A DNA stretch of 64,000 nt from Myrica gale (lineage: Eukaryota; Streptophyta; Magnoliopsida; Fagales; Myricaceae), in the NCBI GenBank assembly GCA_963930655.1, contig OZ005617.1:10790501-10854500 (forward strand), given 5' to 3'. This document shows positions 12,004 to 23,906 of this stretch, piece after piece. Within the stretch, counting starts at the first letter, position 1. The number at the start of each line of letters is the position of its first letter. The notes beneath the pieces were generated by a model. It saw only the letters and a program-made list of their open reading frames with translations, was not told where the DNA came from and made no database searches. The position numbers and the translations under genes were made by a program.

Positions 12004-14095
12004 CTAACAAAATGCCCTTTTCAACAAGCTAGTATATCCAACATGGGCATCATGCACATAGTCCAAAACAACATCAATATAAAGTGACAGACCTTGGCAA
12101 AGAGCAACAAAGTAAAAGATGGTTATCCCCCTCACCAATGACTTCATGTGTGAATTACCTAACGGAGGGATCAACGTGGTATCCAAATAACCAAAGGAAC
12201 AATGGCATGCCACTAACAAAAGAATGAATTGTTGTGGGCAGCTTATACTCACTAATTGGATAGCATCACAGGAAGCTAAATGTGATAACATAATTCTAGG
12301 GAAATTTCTTCATGCACATGGCTTGATTTTTTTTAAGCACTAGAGGATTTTCCATATAACCAAGACTAGTATCTTGCTACAAAATTATACCAAGTTTGAG
12401 AGAAGTGATAGTTGTTTGGAGTTCAGGAGGAATAGCAGTCAGTAATGGTAACTGTAGGTTTCTTTACTTCAAGGATCTTCCCAAGAGTTTCTGATCCAGA
12501 AAGAAATAGCCACTATGATGGCACTTATTGCGTGTGGACACCTCTCCAAGGGAAACGAATACTCTCAATTACTCCATAAATGCTCAGGGGTAAGTAGTGA
12601 CTGCAAAACTTTAAGTTGTCAACGAACACATCAGCCTTTCACCCCCGACAATAACACTTACAAAACACACAAAATTAAGGAACTTCAAAAATGATCACTA
12701 CCAAATTTTTCCTGTAACTTATTAAAACTTTCAGGTGACAAAACCTTTAGGAAAACTGCAATCATTGGCTACTTTCAATCCAAAACAATACAGCCTATAT
12801 GAGCAGCTCTCTCCACTGCAAATTGAAAAACTTTCAAAGCTGCAAAACCTTCAAAGTAGCTTCCTCTCACCGAAATCGTGTTAAAGAAAAACTTGTTATC
12901 TGATACCATATATCCTTCCAAATCCAGGTTCAAAATACTTCCAAAACACCTGATTTCTATATATGTTCTCTATTAAAACTGATCCGCTACAAGACTCGAG
13001 TTTGGAATTTCCCTACAGCACAAGCATTCTCGAAAATCTGGCAAATTATTTACATGCCCCTTCCTCCGTATGCTTGCCAACACTAAAACAAACAGTTAAT
13101 ATACATGGACCAGCAAATTAATGGACCCACAATCAGTGACACCTAAAGACCCCAACCTTTTCTTGAAATGCAACAAACATGCATGCAAAACCCGTACAAG
13201 TTGCATTACTACAGAAAGCATACAGCACATACTATTATCATCCTCCCCCACACTGCAACAAGACAAAGGGGGAAATAAAGCAATGGAAAAACTGTCTAGA
13301 CCGAGAAATTTGTCTGCCATTCTTAAAGTCTCACTCACCTCACCTTCCTCAAATGGCCTGCCTCTTGAACCATCTAATCCCCCAAATCAGAGAATCCATC
13401 TTCTCAATGTATCCTCTAACTGGCTCAAAATCTAAATTTCCATAGAAGGAAACAATCCTTTCTGAGCCTCCAAAAGATTAATCAGTCATATCCCCCTTGA
13501 TAGGCCTATTCTATACAAGTTTCATGTCCCAAACTCACATAATAGCCATCTTTGTACAGAACCAAAAACGTTACACAGTTTACACCTTTAAGAAAAAAAA
13601 AATTCTTCAAAATTTACTATAAAATAAGAAACTTTTCAATCTCTTCTAATAGCAACCAAAACTAAGAACCACATTATCAATAAATACAGCGAGCAGAAGT
13701 TTCTGAAATAAAGCTGCTATTTTATCAATGTGATTACGAATATTGTTATTATAATTATTGCTTCATTGTTATTGGTACTATAATCATTAATTATCCTCAT
13801 TTGCATTTCAGGGAGAAAAGCAGCCAAACCATCCTCAGATCCAGAATTGGGCAGAACACTGCATAACTCCCCCAAGCCCCAGGGAAAAAAAGAAAAGAAG
13901 CCCAGCTTCAGTCCTTTTTGCAGTTTTGATTGGATTCGTGTGATAAAACAATTCAGTATTTTCAAAGACTGATAAGTCCAAGAGACATTACAAGGAAACA
14001 GTTGTGTGGTATATGTGTATGATAATTATTTTAACTGGAAGATAAACTAGGAAGTCAGAAACAAAAGCAGCTGGTAATATCCATATCCAACTTAC
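12004..14095 (-). other. Inferred intron of the minus-strand host gene
   Basis: AT-rich, with no recognisable exon or element. Open frames at 12,004-12,291 and 13,096-13,445 look like chance. In relatives that I recall, the SYLDHH segment is followed directly by another conserved block, which I could not find here, so an exon may have been missed or lost. Confidence 0.4.
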
Positions 14096-14327
14096 CAGAA
14101 TGGTGATCGAGATATGATTTCCCAGTAGAACCTGCATCATATACTATTATCCGGCCACGCAAGTCTCTATGTCGTTGCATTGGTTTGCGATAAGTTATTT
14201 CCTGCCACAGTTCCTCGTATTCCCTCTGGTTGTAAGTCATTCTAAGATATTCCATAAGTTTCTGCCTAAACTGAGCATGGCCTCCTTCAATAATTCCCTT
14301 TACACGCCACGGGTGATGTGCATCGAA
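14096..14327 (-). CDS. Host gene exon, PWRVKG/RKP..RHRDLR protein of unknown function
   Basis: Bounded by acceptor ATTGAG (14,328-14,329 as AG) and donor GTAAGT (14,095-14,090). Encodes 77 codons plus one base, with the block HHPWRVKGIIEGGHAQFRQK, then YNQREYEELW, YRKPMQRHRDLRGR and GSTGKSYLDHH. This arrangement resembles a plant-conserved family without known function; I cannot name it with confidence. Codon use and clean splice sites indicate a real exon rather than transposon sequence. It joins exon 14,469-14,552 in frame. Confidence 0.75.
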
Positions 14328-14468
14328 CTCAATGACATACAAATCAATACAAGCAAATGTCATTCACAAAATCAACAAGTAACAGAGAGAAATATGGCAA
14401 TATAATACAAAATCCATATACAAAAAGACAGTAAATTAAGCAAAGCTGCAGTGAAACTAGATACATAC

Positions 14469-14552
14469 AGGTGTGCTCATTGGCAACCCTTTTGTATTAG
14501 CTATCTTTACTGCATAAGCTGAAGCTCCATCATCATCACTCCCAAGTTCAAT
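14469..14552 (-). CDS. Host gene exon (28 codons)
   Basis: 84 bp between acceptor TACCAG and donor GTATGT, phase 0 on both sides. Encodes an acidic, aspartate-rich patch (ELGSDDDGASAYAVKIANTK) that links the long upstream exon to the PWRVKG exon. Confidence 0.72.
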
Positions 14553-14665
14553 CTGGTACCATGTCAACCAACACAATAAATTTTGAAGGCAATCAGATTG
14601 AAATCAACAATCCCATATCAAGAACCACGCAGAAAAGCCTAAAGGAAGGCAACCTAGATACATAC

Positions 14666-15672
14666 ACCATAATATGTTGCAAGCTTTCTTGCATGAACTA
14701 TGATTGCACCGCCATTATTATTCCGTCTTTTACTCCTTTTAGCCAAAAGATCCCCAGAAATATCATCTAGCGTCTGACGCTTAAAGAGTAACGAATTAAC
14801 CTTGGCCTTTACACTGGAAGTCCTATCTGGCCTATGAAAAGCACAATTTATGGAATCTGATGTCTCCATCTCTATGCCCTTCAAAATCTTGGGTTTACTG
14901 CATACAACTTCCAAAGTATGTCTGTCATTTGTCCTGACGGCGAAGGCATCACTCAAATTTTTCTCTCTTGCAGTCACCGAGTCCCTCTTGTCTACTCTAG
15001 GAGTTGCTGAGGGCCTCCTATCTTCTCCTCTTGGTGTCACTGAGTTTCTCATATCTTCTATAGTAGAAGTTGCTGAGATATTCCTATCTTCTGCTCTGGG
15101 AATCGCTGTGTCCCTCCTAGCCTGTTCTCTTGTAGTTATTGAGGTACTCACATCTTCTCCTGCAGTCGATGAATTCACTTCTCTTAGAGCTGCCCAGTTG
15201 TTCCCATTGTCGTCCTCCCCTTCATACTTTATACGAAGAGTCATCGCGTCCTCCATAGGGATTTCAAGTATATAAGACTTCCCATCTTCCCTTAAATTCT
15301 CCATGAACATCTTGTATTGAGGATCAATATTAAAATCCCCATCTTCATCTTCTTTTTCTTCCTTTTCTTCTACTTCTTTTTTCAAAGACCCGGGTTGCTT
15401 ACAGTACTTCTCCAAGATGTACAAGAATTTTTTGTAATCTTCATCCATTGGTGGATAATCATTATCAACCTCACACGATGTCAGTTTAGGTTTTTTTGAA
15501 GCAGGAAAGGAAGGAGGCTCACACTTTCCATGACAAAAGGCTGATCTTTTCGACAGCCTTTGCAACCTCATCTCAACAATATAGTCTAAATCGTTGGAAA
15601 TAAACAGGTTCTCCGAACCTGAAACAAGGGTTTTCTCCATAGCCAAATAGGCTAGCATTGGGTCCTCAGAAA
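14666..15672 (-). CDS. Host gene long exon, low-complexity nuclear-type protein
   Basis: About 335 codons ending at donor GTATGT (14,665). Visible parts: SEDPMLAYLAMEK at the start, a basic ASKKPKL patch, a DEDYKKFLYILEKYC segment, a Glu/Lys-rich acidic run (KKEVEEKEEKEDEDGD), a YKMFMENLREDGKSYILEI block, and then about six imperfect 13-15 residue repeats of the type (S/T)xTPRxEDRR between about 14,950 and 15,140. Near the end is a likely nuclear signal, KRSKRRNNN. The start is an acceptor (TTGCAG) at 15,673; the frame also stays open up to another acceptor at 15,755, so the exon could begin there. The first exon and start codon are not identified. Role unknown; nuclear location is an inference. 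Confidence 0.75.
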
Positions 15673-15754
15673 CTGCAATACATAAGCGAGCATCAAGAAT
15701 AGAAACAAACTTACATGTAAATAGGAATTCATAAACATGGAAAATCTCGGCGGC

Positions 15755-16018
15755 CTGTAAAAACAGGAAACCAACTTCTTTTCTTTCTCAAAATTTTACA
15801 TCATTGCGCGAGAGCAGGTCATAGACCAGAATAATATAGAAAAAAAAAAGAACAAAAAAAAGTCAAGAGATAGAATTCATAAAGGAAAAGGGCAATCACT
15901 TTCTACAGGTTAGGTTAATTAAATCAGAGGTTTTTAAAATTCAGTCATCAAATAATTACACCGTCGAGCTAGTGACACGTCAGTACATTAGTTAGCTGAT
16001 TAGTTACCGAAGTTAGTT
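15755..16018. other. No gene recognised
   Basis: Short AT-rich stretch with A-runs at 15,840-15,860; probably upstream intron of the minus-strand host gene. Confidence 0.4.
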
Positions 16019-16313
16019 TGTTAGAAGTAGTATAGTTGTTAAGATTATGGTTAATTGATCAGAAGAATATAATTTAGTAAAGTTGTACAGATTCATTCAA
16101 TTTTTTCAATATAGTAGAAGCTTTTCATTCAGACTTGGCCCTGTCTCTCTCTATTTCTATAATTTACTATGATTATTTTTTTGTTCGTAATCTTCTCTCT
16201 GATTTCAATATGATATCAGAGCACAACTTCGATCGCTGATCTCGAACTCGTTCACTCGTTCTTGTACTCTATTTTTCTCTCAGAGTTTCTCTTGTTTTTT
16301 TTACCTTGCTTCT
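16019..16313 (+). mobile_element. Copia LTR remnant with primer site
   Basis: A TG-starting stretch (TGTTAGAAG...) ends near 16,208 in TTTCA and is followed by a degenerate initiator-Met primer site, TGATATCAGAGC, at about 16,212. This is the boundary pattern of a Copia LTR and its leader. No coding part of this element remains. Fossil, strongly truncated. Confidence 0.55.
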
Positions 16314-16867
16314 TGTTGGAAATATTCACTCAAACCAATTATTAGGATAATTATGAGATAATTATTTCGTTTATTGTCACATGTATTTAATACTTATTGG
16401 GTATAATGTTGTAATATAAGATGTTACACAGTTATATTGTTAAGTGAAATTGTAGAAAAATCATGCCAATGATTAATGAATCAAAAGACGAGGAGTATGA
16501 CTTTTCGGTTCTTTATTCACTTGACAGTTGTTCTAGATCTAGGTACACACATATGTACAAATACAAATAGGTCTACACTCGTTGTGCCTCAATTTGTTCG
16601 TCCAATGTTGTTTTGCAAACAATCCATATTTGATTTTGATGATAACAAAAATTACTAAGTGCTTTGAAGACTTTTAGATTTTACCTTGTCAATCCATAAT
16701 TTCTAAAAAGTGTTTCAAAAGATTGAGGTTATCGCCATTAAATATTTTTTAGTGTACTTGAATATAATTACACAAGTTGATAAGATCAATTTTTCATTTT
16801 GTAGGTGTTTAAAGAAATGTTGGAATGAATTGAACACTTTCAAGATGCTGATTTTTCTCTCCAGCAT

Positions 16868-16968
16868 TCAATGTGTCGACACATTGCACTGACACCTGAA
16901 ACAACACAATTTCAGACTAAGTTTAATGTGTCGACACATGCAGACTATGTGTCGACACATGCAGCGAT
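16868..16968. repeat. Three TGTCGACACAT palindromes in SIRE-like LTR
   Basis: The self-complementary core TGTCGACA occurs three times within about 90 bp (near 16,874, 16,930 and 16,948), each preceded or followed by AT/GT bases. They lie in the middle of the LTR. Confidence 0.8.
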
Positions 16969-18951
16969 TTTGCAGAAATTCTGGAACGACTACAGCTCAT
17001 TCAAAATGGTTCAAAAAGACATGCGTACCCTTCCAACGGTACTTTTGAGGGTTTTTAAGACCGTTGAAGTTAAAAGAGGTTATAAATAGAAAGAGATAGA
17101 GAAATAAAGACAAGGAACTTACTATTACTCTTGCCCTAACTTCTAGAGAAAAAAAAGTGATTTCAAAAAGAGAGAAGACTGCACCTTCCAATAAAAGTTT
17201 GTGCTGCTACCTGTCCAACTTTGACTTTTCTTCGAGAATCTTGTATTCTTGCACACTATTGAGCTTTTCACATGCTGATTCGACATAGAGAGTCATTGCA
17301 CACGTTTTGTGCTTTCTACTTGCTTATTCGGCTTAAAGAGTAATTCTTTGTTATTCTTTTGTAACAATCTTTTGGGAAACACTTGAGTGCTGGGTAAACA
17401 CTTGGTCCCACTTGTGAGAGTAGAAGAAATCCTTTGAGTTTTGAGATTTTTGAAGAGAGTTGAAGCGTGATCACGAAAAACGCTTTGTAAAGGTTCCTTA
17501 GCACCCCAGAAGCTAAGGTGTATTTGCTATTTGGAGAATAGTGAAGGAAGCCCAAGGAAGTCAATAGCTCTGGGGGTGGACGTAGGCAAGTGTTGGCCCA
17601 ACCACCTAAAATTGCGGTGTCGTCTCTTTAACTCCATCTCTCTCTTTATTCGTTCCATATTATTATTTGTTGTTCTTTATGCTTTATTGTTCTTCATATT
17701 ATATAGCACTTAGTATATTTAGATCTACTTTTTTTTTGTTAAAAATGGATCAGTTTTTGATAAACCTAATTCACCCCCTCTTGGGTTGTTATTTAGACTC
17801 ACAATTGGTATTGAAGCTAAGGGTTAAATATTTTTATCCATGACAACCCTTGTTAGTTCTTTGTTGGCTGAAGGTCAATCCACTAATCGACCTACATTGT
17901 TCAATGGAACTTGTTACACCTATTGGAAAGCTAGTATGAGGATTTACATCCAAGCCGTGGACTATGAACTTTGGAGAATTATCTCAAATGGTCCTAAATT
18001 TCCTAGAGACAATGAAGGTTTGAAAGATGAAAATGAGTAGGATGATGTTGATCTTAAACTTATGTCTTTAAATTCTAAAGCTATGAATGTGTTGTATTGT
18101 GCACTTGATTCAAATGGATTTAATCTTGTTTCTGGGTGTGATATCATGAAACAAATTTGCGACAAACTTCAAGTGGCTCATGAAGTACGAATCAAGTTAA
18201 AGAGAACAAGATTTGTATGCTCGTACATAGTTATGAGCTTTTTAAGATGAAACCCGATTAAAATATTTATCTATGTTTACTCACTTTATCGATATTATAA
18301 ATGATCTTAAATCTCTTAGTAAAGAATATACTAATGTTGAAATGGTGAGAAAGATTCTTAGGTGCTTACCAAAAGCTTGGGAACCCAATGTCACCGCCAT
18401 TCAAGAAGCCAAAGAATTGACAAAGCTTTCTTGGATGAGCTCATGAGTTCTATCACGACACATGAGATGGACCAAGTAAATGGAGATGGGGATGAAGGAA
18501 AAAAAGAGGTATTGCCTTGAAAGCCTCATGCTCCAGTGATGATGAAACTTCCGAAGATGATGATGAAATGACATTGTTCACCAAAAGATTCAAGAAGTTC
18601 TTCCGGAAGAAACAAGGAGATAAAAGATTTCCGAGGAATACGAGATACAAAGGTGAGAGCAGCAAGGAAAATGACATTATTTGCTTTGGGTGCAAAAAGC
18701 TTGGACATATAAAGACAGATTGCCTCAACCTTGAATACCACAAGAAATGAAAGGATTTCAAAGACAAAAAGAAAGCCTTTTTGGCCGCGTGGAGAGAGTC
18801 CGGTGAAAGTGATAGTGATGAAGAAGTTGCAAATCTATGCTTCATGGCAAAAGATAACGAAGATGAGGTACAAGACTCGTCAATTTGTTCATTCTCTTTC
18901 GATGAATTACAAGATGCTTTTGATGAACAATATCTTGAATTGAAAATATTA

Positions 18952-19648
18952 TTTTAAATTGGGTTAAATGCTTGCCATGCCCCTGTGGTATGCGGTAATA
19001 GCAAATATGCCCCTGAGGTAAACAAAGTCCTTTTCATACCCCTAAGGTAAACATTCAGGAGCAAATATGTCCTTCCGTTATGTGTCGTTTGAAACACTAA
19101 CTGTAAATTCTGACGTGTCAAAATTAGACACGTCAGCACCAATCACAACTCGACACCTGTATTTTTGAAAAAAAAACCAGGGGGAGAACCCCCGAGCGGC
19201 GAAGGGAGCCCAGATTTGGGCTCCCTTCGCCGCCGCGGCTCACGCCGCGCAGGGGTGGCTGGTAGGGTGCCACCCCCGTCGCGCGATCGCCCCTCGCCCG
19301 AGGCGGCCGCGAGCCACCCCTGAGCAGGGGAGCCGCGGGGGTGGCTCGCAGCCAACCCTAGCGGCGCGCGGCCGCCTCGCGCGACGCGGGGAGCCCTTCG
19401 CCGCCCGGGGGTTCTCCTCCTGTTTTTTTTTTCGAAAATGCAAGGTGTCGAGTTGTGATTGGTGCTGACGTGTCTAATTTTGACACGTCAGCATTTACCG
19501 TTAGTGTTTCAAACGGCACATAACGGAAGGACATATTTGCTCCTGAATGTTTACCTCAGGGGTATGAAAAGGACTTTGTTTACCTCAGGGGTATGAAAAG
19601 GACTTTGTTTACCTCAGGGGCATGACATGCATTTAACCCTTTTAAATT
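18952..19648. mobile_element. Mutator-type foldback element (MITE) with GC-rich core
   Basis: Element 18,961-19,639, bounded by the 9-bp direct repeat TTTTAAATT (18,952-18,960 and 19,640-19,648). The ends start GGGTTAAATGC and form long inverted arms of about 220-245 bp, nearly identical, running into the GC-rich loop. A 9-bp duplication is the Mutator-superfamily hallmark. The right arm has a duplicated 31-bp unit (TATGAAAAGGACTTTGTTTA...) that is partly single on the left. The central 19,190-19,410 is extremely GC-rich in an AT-rich setting. No transposase is encoded; open frames at 19,143-19,443 are chance. Confidence 0.92.
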
Positions 19649-20555
19649 ACTGTTGTCTTAAAAAAAACCTTGAAATACTTATTCAAGAAAATGATACTTT
19701 GAAATACCAAGTTGTTTCTCTTGGAGAGAATCTTGCAAGAGTCACAAAATTAAATGAGAAAATGTTGCAATGAGAGTCAAATGATTTGAAATATGAAAGC
19801 ATTAATTTAAAAAGGAAAGTTGACTCTCTCACTTAAGATCTTATAAGATTTACTCATGGAAAAAGAAACCTTGATATTTTACTTAGTTCCTAAAGATGTT
19901 GTATCAACAAAAGTGGAATTGATTATTATTCGGTTGGTAATCAAAAGCTATATTCATATATGATTATTAAATGATCTACATCCTTCCCCATGTGTAATTT
20001 TTGTGGAAAGAATGAACACATCACACACACTTGTCCAATAAGAAAGAAATCCACTCATGGGATCAAATTTGTATGGATCCAAAAAGACAAGGTGAATGAT
20101 GTAATTTCTAACACCAATGGACCCAAATAGATTTAGGTAACAAAATTCAAGAGTTGATTCATTTTGTGGTTGTGCTTGAAGTCTAATGAAACCAAGGAAC
20201 ATTGGGTCCTTGACAGTGGATGCTCCAAGCACATGAGTTGAGACAAGAGTTGGCTTAATTCTCTTAGTCGTAAGGAAAAAGGTTTGGTTACTTTTGGTAA
20301 CAATAGCAAGGAAAGATACTCGGTGTTGGTAGCATTGGTATATCTCCTAATCACCTAATTGAGAACGTACTTCTTGTTGATGGTTTAAAGCATAATTTCT
20401 TGAGTATTAGTAAATTATTTGACAAGGGAAACCGAGTCATTTTTTAATCATCAATATGTCTTGTTGAGAATATTGAAAGCAAGAAAGTTTTGTTTGTTGG
20501 ACATAGATTTGAAAATTCTACATTGTTCATTTAGAAAGCATCTCCTCAAAAAATA

Positions 20556-21639
20556 TAAGTTAGTCACAATCCATTCATACCCATACTCAATAAAACTAAC
20601 AAAAATAAAACCAAACACTATTCTGAAGTTAAAGAAGTGAAATGGAAGCATAACATAACATTCAATCATCCAAAGTAAGCAAAACCTAAATCTGAAATAT
20701 AAATGGAACAAGGCATTCGGTCCACATATGTTCTAAAGCTGAAATGAAAGTGCCAATATAAATGAAGAGAGTATTCGGTCAAAATAGCAGCAATGAAAAG
20801 CAACAAAAAGCTCTCAAAGAAAAATAACCGAAAGCAACAACAGCTACTCCAAAAGCTATGAAAGAAAACAAAGTCAAAAGCAACAAGCTTTTGGTCTCTA
20901 CGAAAGCAGCTGAGAAAAGCAATGGACAAGTGGTCTTGGGAGAAAAGTCTTTGGGAGACTCAGCAGCCACCCCAAAAGCCTTCCCCACCAGCCAAATGAC
21001 AAACTTCCAGACCTTTTCCCCAACAGCAACGAACAGCCTCCTCCCTTCCCTCAACAACCACGAAAAGCAATGAAAAAGGCTATCAAGAAAATGAAACAAA
21101 AATCCAAAAGCTACGAAAAGCTATCCTGGAAAAAAGCCAAAAACTCCTCCCCTTTTTGGTCTATACGGGAGCAGCTAGAAAAATCCTTCTCAAGACTAAG
21201 CCTAAGGATTTTTCGGTAGACAAAGGAAGCAGCCCCAAAAGTTTCGAAAAGTCACCCCCCAAAAATGTCTTCACTTTTCTTTTGTTTTCAGCCTTCCTCT
21301 CTCTTTGACACTTGGCAAGAGCTGATTTGATCTTTTAGACATATTCCCCTCCTTCTCATGGCCTTCTCACTTCCATAAGCTCACTTCATCTCTATTGTTC
21401 ATATGCAATACCTAGAAAAAAAGAGAAGTCAAGTTTATAGAAAATATTCCAATTTATGAAAAGGGAACATGGAAATATGGTGAGAAGAGAGAAAACAAAT
21501 AATGTTTGTTTCCTTAAATTTACTGAATTGCACTTGCTTTTGTCAAAATTAACAATTCGCCCCTTACTAATGCCCAAAGCATAATTTTCTCATTTTCTAG
21601 TGGAAATGGTGTAATTTTAGAAATTTCTCAAGTGATTAA
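20556..21639. other. A-rich stretch, unidentified repeat
   Basis: Contains many copies of AAAAGCTA(T/C)GAAAAG-like words between 20,800 and 21,250. Open frames on the minus strand (20,779-21,099) are hydrophobic products of this composition. Possibly an LTR remnant; nothing identified. Confidence 0.3.
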
Positions 21640-22230
21640 TTAACAAAATTGTGACACAATCAGATGCCAGAGAGGTTTTTTCCCTTTGTTTTTCACTCCC
21701 TTGGACTTTGTAATTGGAGCTTTACCCTCGTCTGCTAGTCCACTGCCCGGAGGGGGCTGCGAAAGTCGAAACTGAACACCCCAACGACCAGGGGGCCCCC
21801 AAGAGCACCTTACACCTGCTCCTGCTGCTTTTGAAGCAGTTTGGTCGATTACGACTGGTGTGCTCGTGGAACCGCCTTGCGACCCGAATCGTTGCAATCA
21901 GCTTGAGGTCCGCAGGTTTGAAACCAACAATGTATATCACAATGATTTGTTTACCCCATGTGCAGCCACCATCTGAAGCACATCAGGGTCCCCTGAGATA
22001 ATTCGTAGCCCATCAGAGAGGGTCTGCTCTGGGTCCACGTAAAACAATAGGTCACCATGCTTGTACCCATATTCTTTGACAACTGCTTCTATCTCTATGT
22101 ATGACAGGCAGTCGCAGTCGTAAGGATCTGGGTACATAGCCATCTTCCCGTCAACATATACGCACCCACCATTCGACCTATCAAATCTACCCCCGTAGTT
22201 GACCTTAAACACAATAGAATCTACTGCCAT
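21640..22230 (-). pseudogene. MuDR-type transposase remnant, PB1-like N-terminal domain
   Basis: The frame starting at ATG 22,230 encodes about 92 residues (MAVDSIVFKVNYGGRFDR..., SYIEIEAVVKEYGY, DLLFYVDPEQ, SGDPDVLQMV) that match the plant PB1-like domain found at the N terminus of MuDR-family transposases. It ends at a possible donor (GTAAAC, 21,941). A second piece in another frame (STSTPVVIDQTASKAAG, about 21,830-21,890) may be the next exon. The DDE catalytic core, SWIM zinc finger and 3' end are missing, so this is a truncated gene. A putative terminal repeat of the parent element is at about 23,255-23,275. Confidence 0.6.
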
Positions 22231-23290
22231 TGGGACCTGTCACAATAAAACTTTTCATTAAAGCCGTCGATCCATTATTCTTTGCTTCTTGTAAAACTTT
22301 TCGTAGAAAATACATATAATAGCACTCAACAGTAATATCAACAAACAAAAGAGTCAATTGCCCAAGTTAAAATAATGCCAATACCAGTACAAGGAACATA
22401 AAGCATAATAATTAACTAAACAAATGGGAGACAAGTAGACAGATGAATTAGGAATCACACAAGTAGGGACCACATGCTACACGACCTAAGAAAATACAAA
22501 TTCCAGACAATGAACACGGGACCACATGTTGTCGGCCACAAAATATGTGCTTCATTCGTCCCAATCACTTTTGGACCACCTAAAAGGACTATAAATACAT
22601 ATCTAAACTCACATTTCACAGCATCAAAAATTACAAACTGCCTACTAAAATAAAAACACTTGATGCGAAATCCTCATCGCAATTCCCAAAACCCCAACAG
22701 TTGTATCCAAATTCCCACAAATATGGAGCCGAACTAAATGGGGAAAGCAAAATGGGGTTACCCTTGAGTCTTCTTCTCCTTCGGATTCAATTGCCGAACT
22801 AAATGGGGGAAAAGCCGAGCTCAATCGACTTCTACAGATGGAGGCCACTTACAGATCTGCAATTGGAGGGCTCGACAGATTTGCAATGGGTGAGCGAGGG
22901 TTCTTGGGTGAAATCTGTTTCGGGCTCCTTGGAAAGGACACGAGAGCTTGGCGTCGGGAAGGGTGTTCAGGTGTTTTCCTCTTGCTGCTACTTTGTCTAT
23001 GACACGATAGAATTGGATTTGGGTATCCAATTGGTATTCATTGGGCGGGAACAAGAGAAGGGCAACGACGTAAATGAAAATTACTTACTGAGGGTAGATT
23101 CGTCAATTTAGGTGGAGTAGACGCACGTGTTCAAAAAACCGTCTCATTTGACGGTGAATTTTAAAGGGGGGTGAGGATTGGGTGATTTTGAAACATATGA
23201 GTCTCAAATTGTTGGTTTGAAAAATAAGGATAGTAACTTGATTTTGCCCCAAAGATATGGGGCTAACTATGTGTTTACCCATTTCTTTAA
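22231..23290 (-). other. Upstream part and terminal end of the MULE remnant
   Basis: No gene recognised. Read on the minus strand, the right end begins GGGTAAACACATAGTTAGCC (about 23,280-23,261), a form typical of Mutator-like ends. No matching left end was found near 21,500, so the element is truncated. The 22,803-23,111 open frame is not recognisable. Confidence 0.4.
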
Positions 23291-23404
23291 TTATCTAGGA
23301 CACAATTATTCTTAGATTATTTTTCTTCTTCTCCAAAATGCAAAATGGGCATTATTAATAGTAATAATTTGTAATCGGACGGTGAGATAAAAACGAAAAC
23401 ACGC

Positions 23405-23700
23405 TTAAGGATTAGAGTTAATTGCACTGTAGGTCCCTGTGGTATCATGTTCTAACAAAATAGTCCCTGAGGTAAGAGTTTCGACAAAATAGTCTCTGAG
23501 GTCATATACTCGAGTAAAAAAAGAGTCTTTCCGTCCCTTCGGCGTCGAACCATTAACGGTCGTTGTTGACGTGACAAAAAATGTCACGTCAGCAACCAAC
23601 GAGAGGGAGACACGTCTAAAAAAATCAGGTAGCTATTACACAGTAAAAATGCTCCACGTCTGCAGCCAATTCGCAGCCACATAAGCCTTTTTTTAAAAAT
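23405..23700. repeat. Single arm of a Mutator-like MITE
   Basis: Begins TTAATTGCACTGTAGGTCCC and has tandem phrases AATAGTCCCTGAGGTA, then ACGTGACAAAAAATGTCACGT. This resembles in style the arm of the element at 18,961 and the reverse-oriented arm at 36,720-36,905. No second arm here. Confidence 0.5.
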
Positions 23701-23906
23701 TAAAACTGAATATTAACGAAACATACGAGAAAAAAAACAAAAACAAAAAACTCATGACTAAAAGGGATGACGTCGTCCCTGCAACTCCCTTCCCCCTAGC
23801 AGCACCCATTTCCTGCCCCGACAGTTTGCATTTTTTCCCCAATTCTAGCCCTAGCCTCCCCAGCTGATAATCGATGGGATGAAGTTAAAGCATCTGTCAC
23901 AGGTGA

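Larger units (their letters stand above)
16606..20555 (+). mobile_element. SIRE-like Copia remnant (LTR, gag, start of pol)
   Basis: The LTR runs from about 16,606 to 17,803 (ends CTCACA), followed by a degenerate primer site ATTGGTATTGAAGC. It has the ATTTTGATGATAACAAA stretch typical of SIRE/Maximus LTRs (about 16,633). Gag of the UBN2 type begins at 17,840; a zinc knuckle CFGCKKLGHIKTDC lies near 18,680; a second zinc-finger-like segment and the protease start DSGCSKHM follow near 20,000-20,235. Reverse transcriptase and the second LTR are absent. Heavily decayed with many breaks. A foldback DNA element (18,961-19,639) is inserted in it. A related remnant lies on the minus strand at 58,500-61,470 and beyond. 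Confidence 0.8.

Noticed and set aside
13096-13445. Frames on both strands
   Set aside because: No motif; inside an inferred intron.
19143-19443. Arg/Pro-rich open frames
   Set aside because: Produced by the GC-rich core and arms of the foldback element; no start context or homology.
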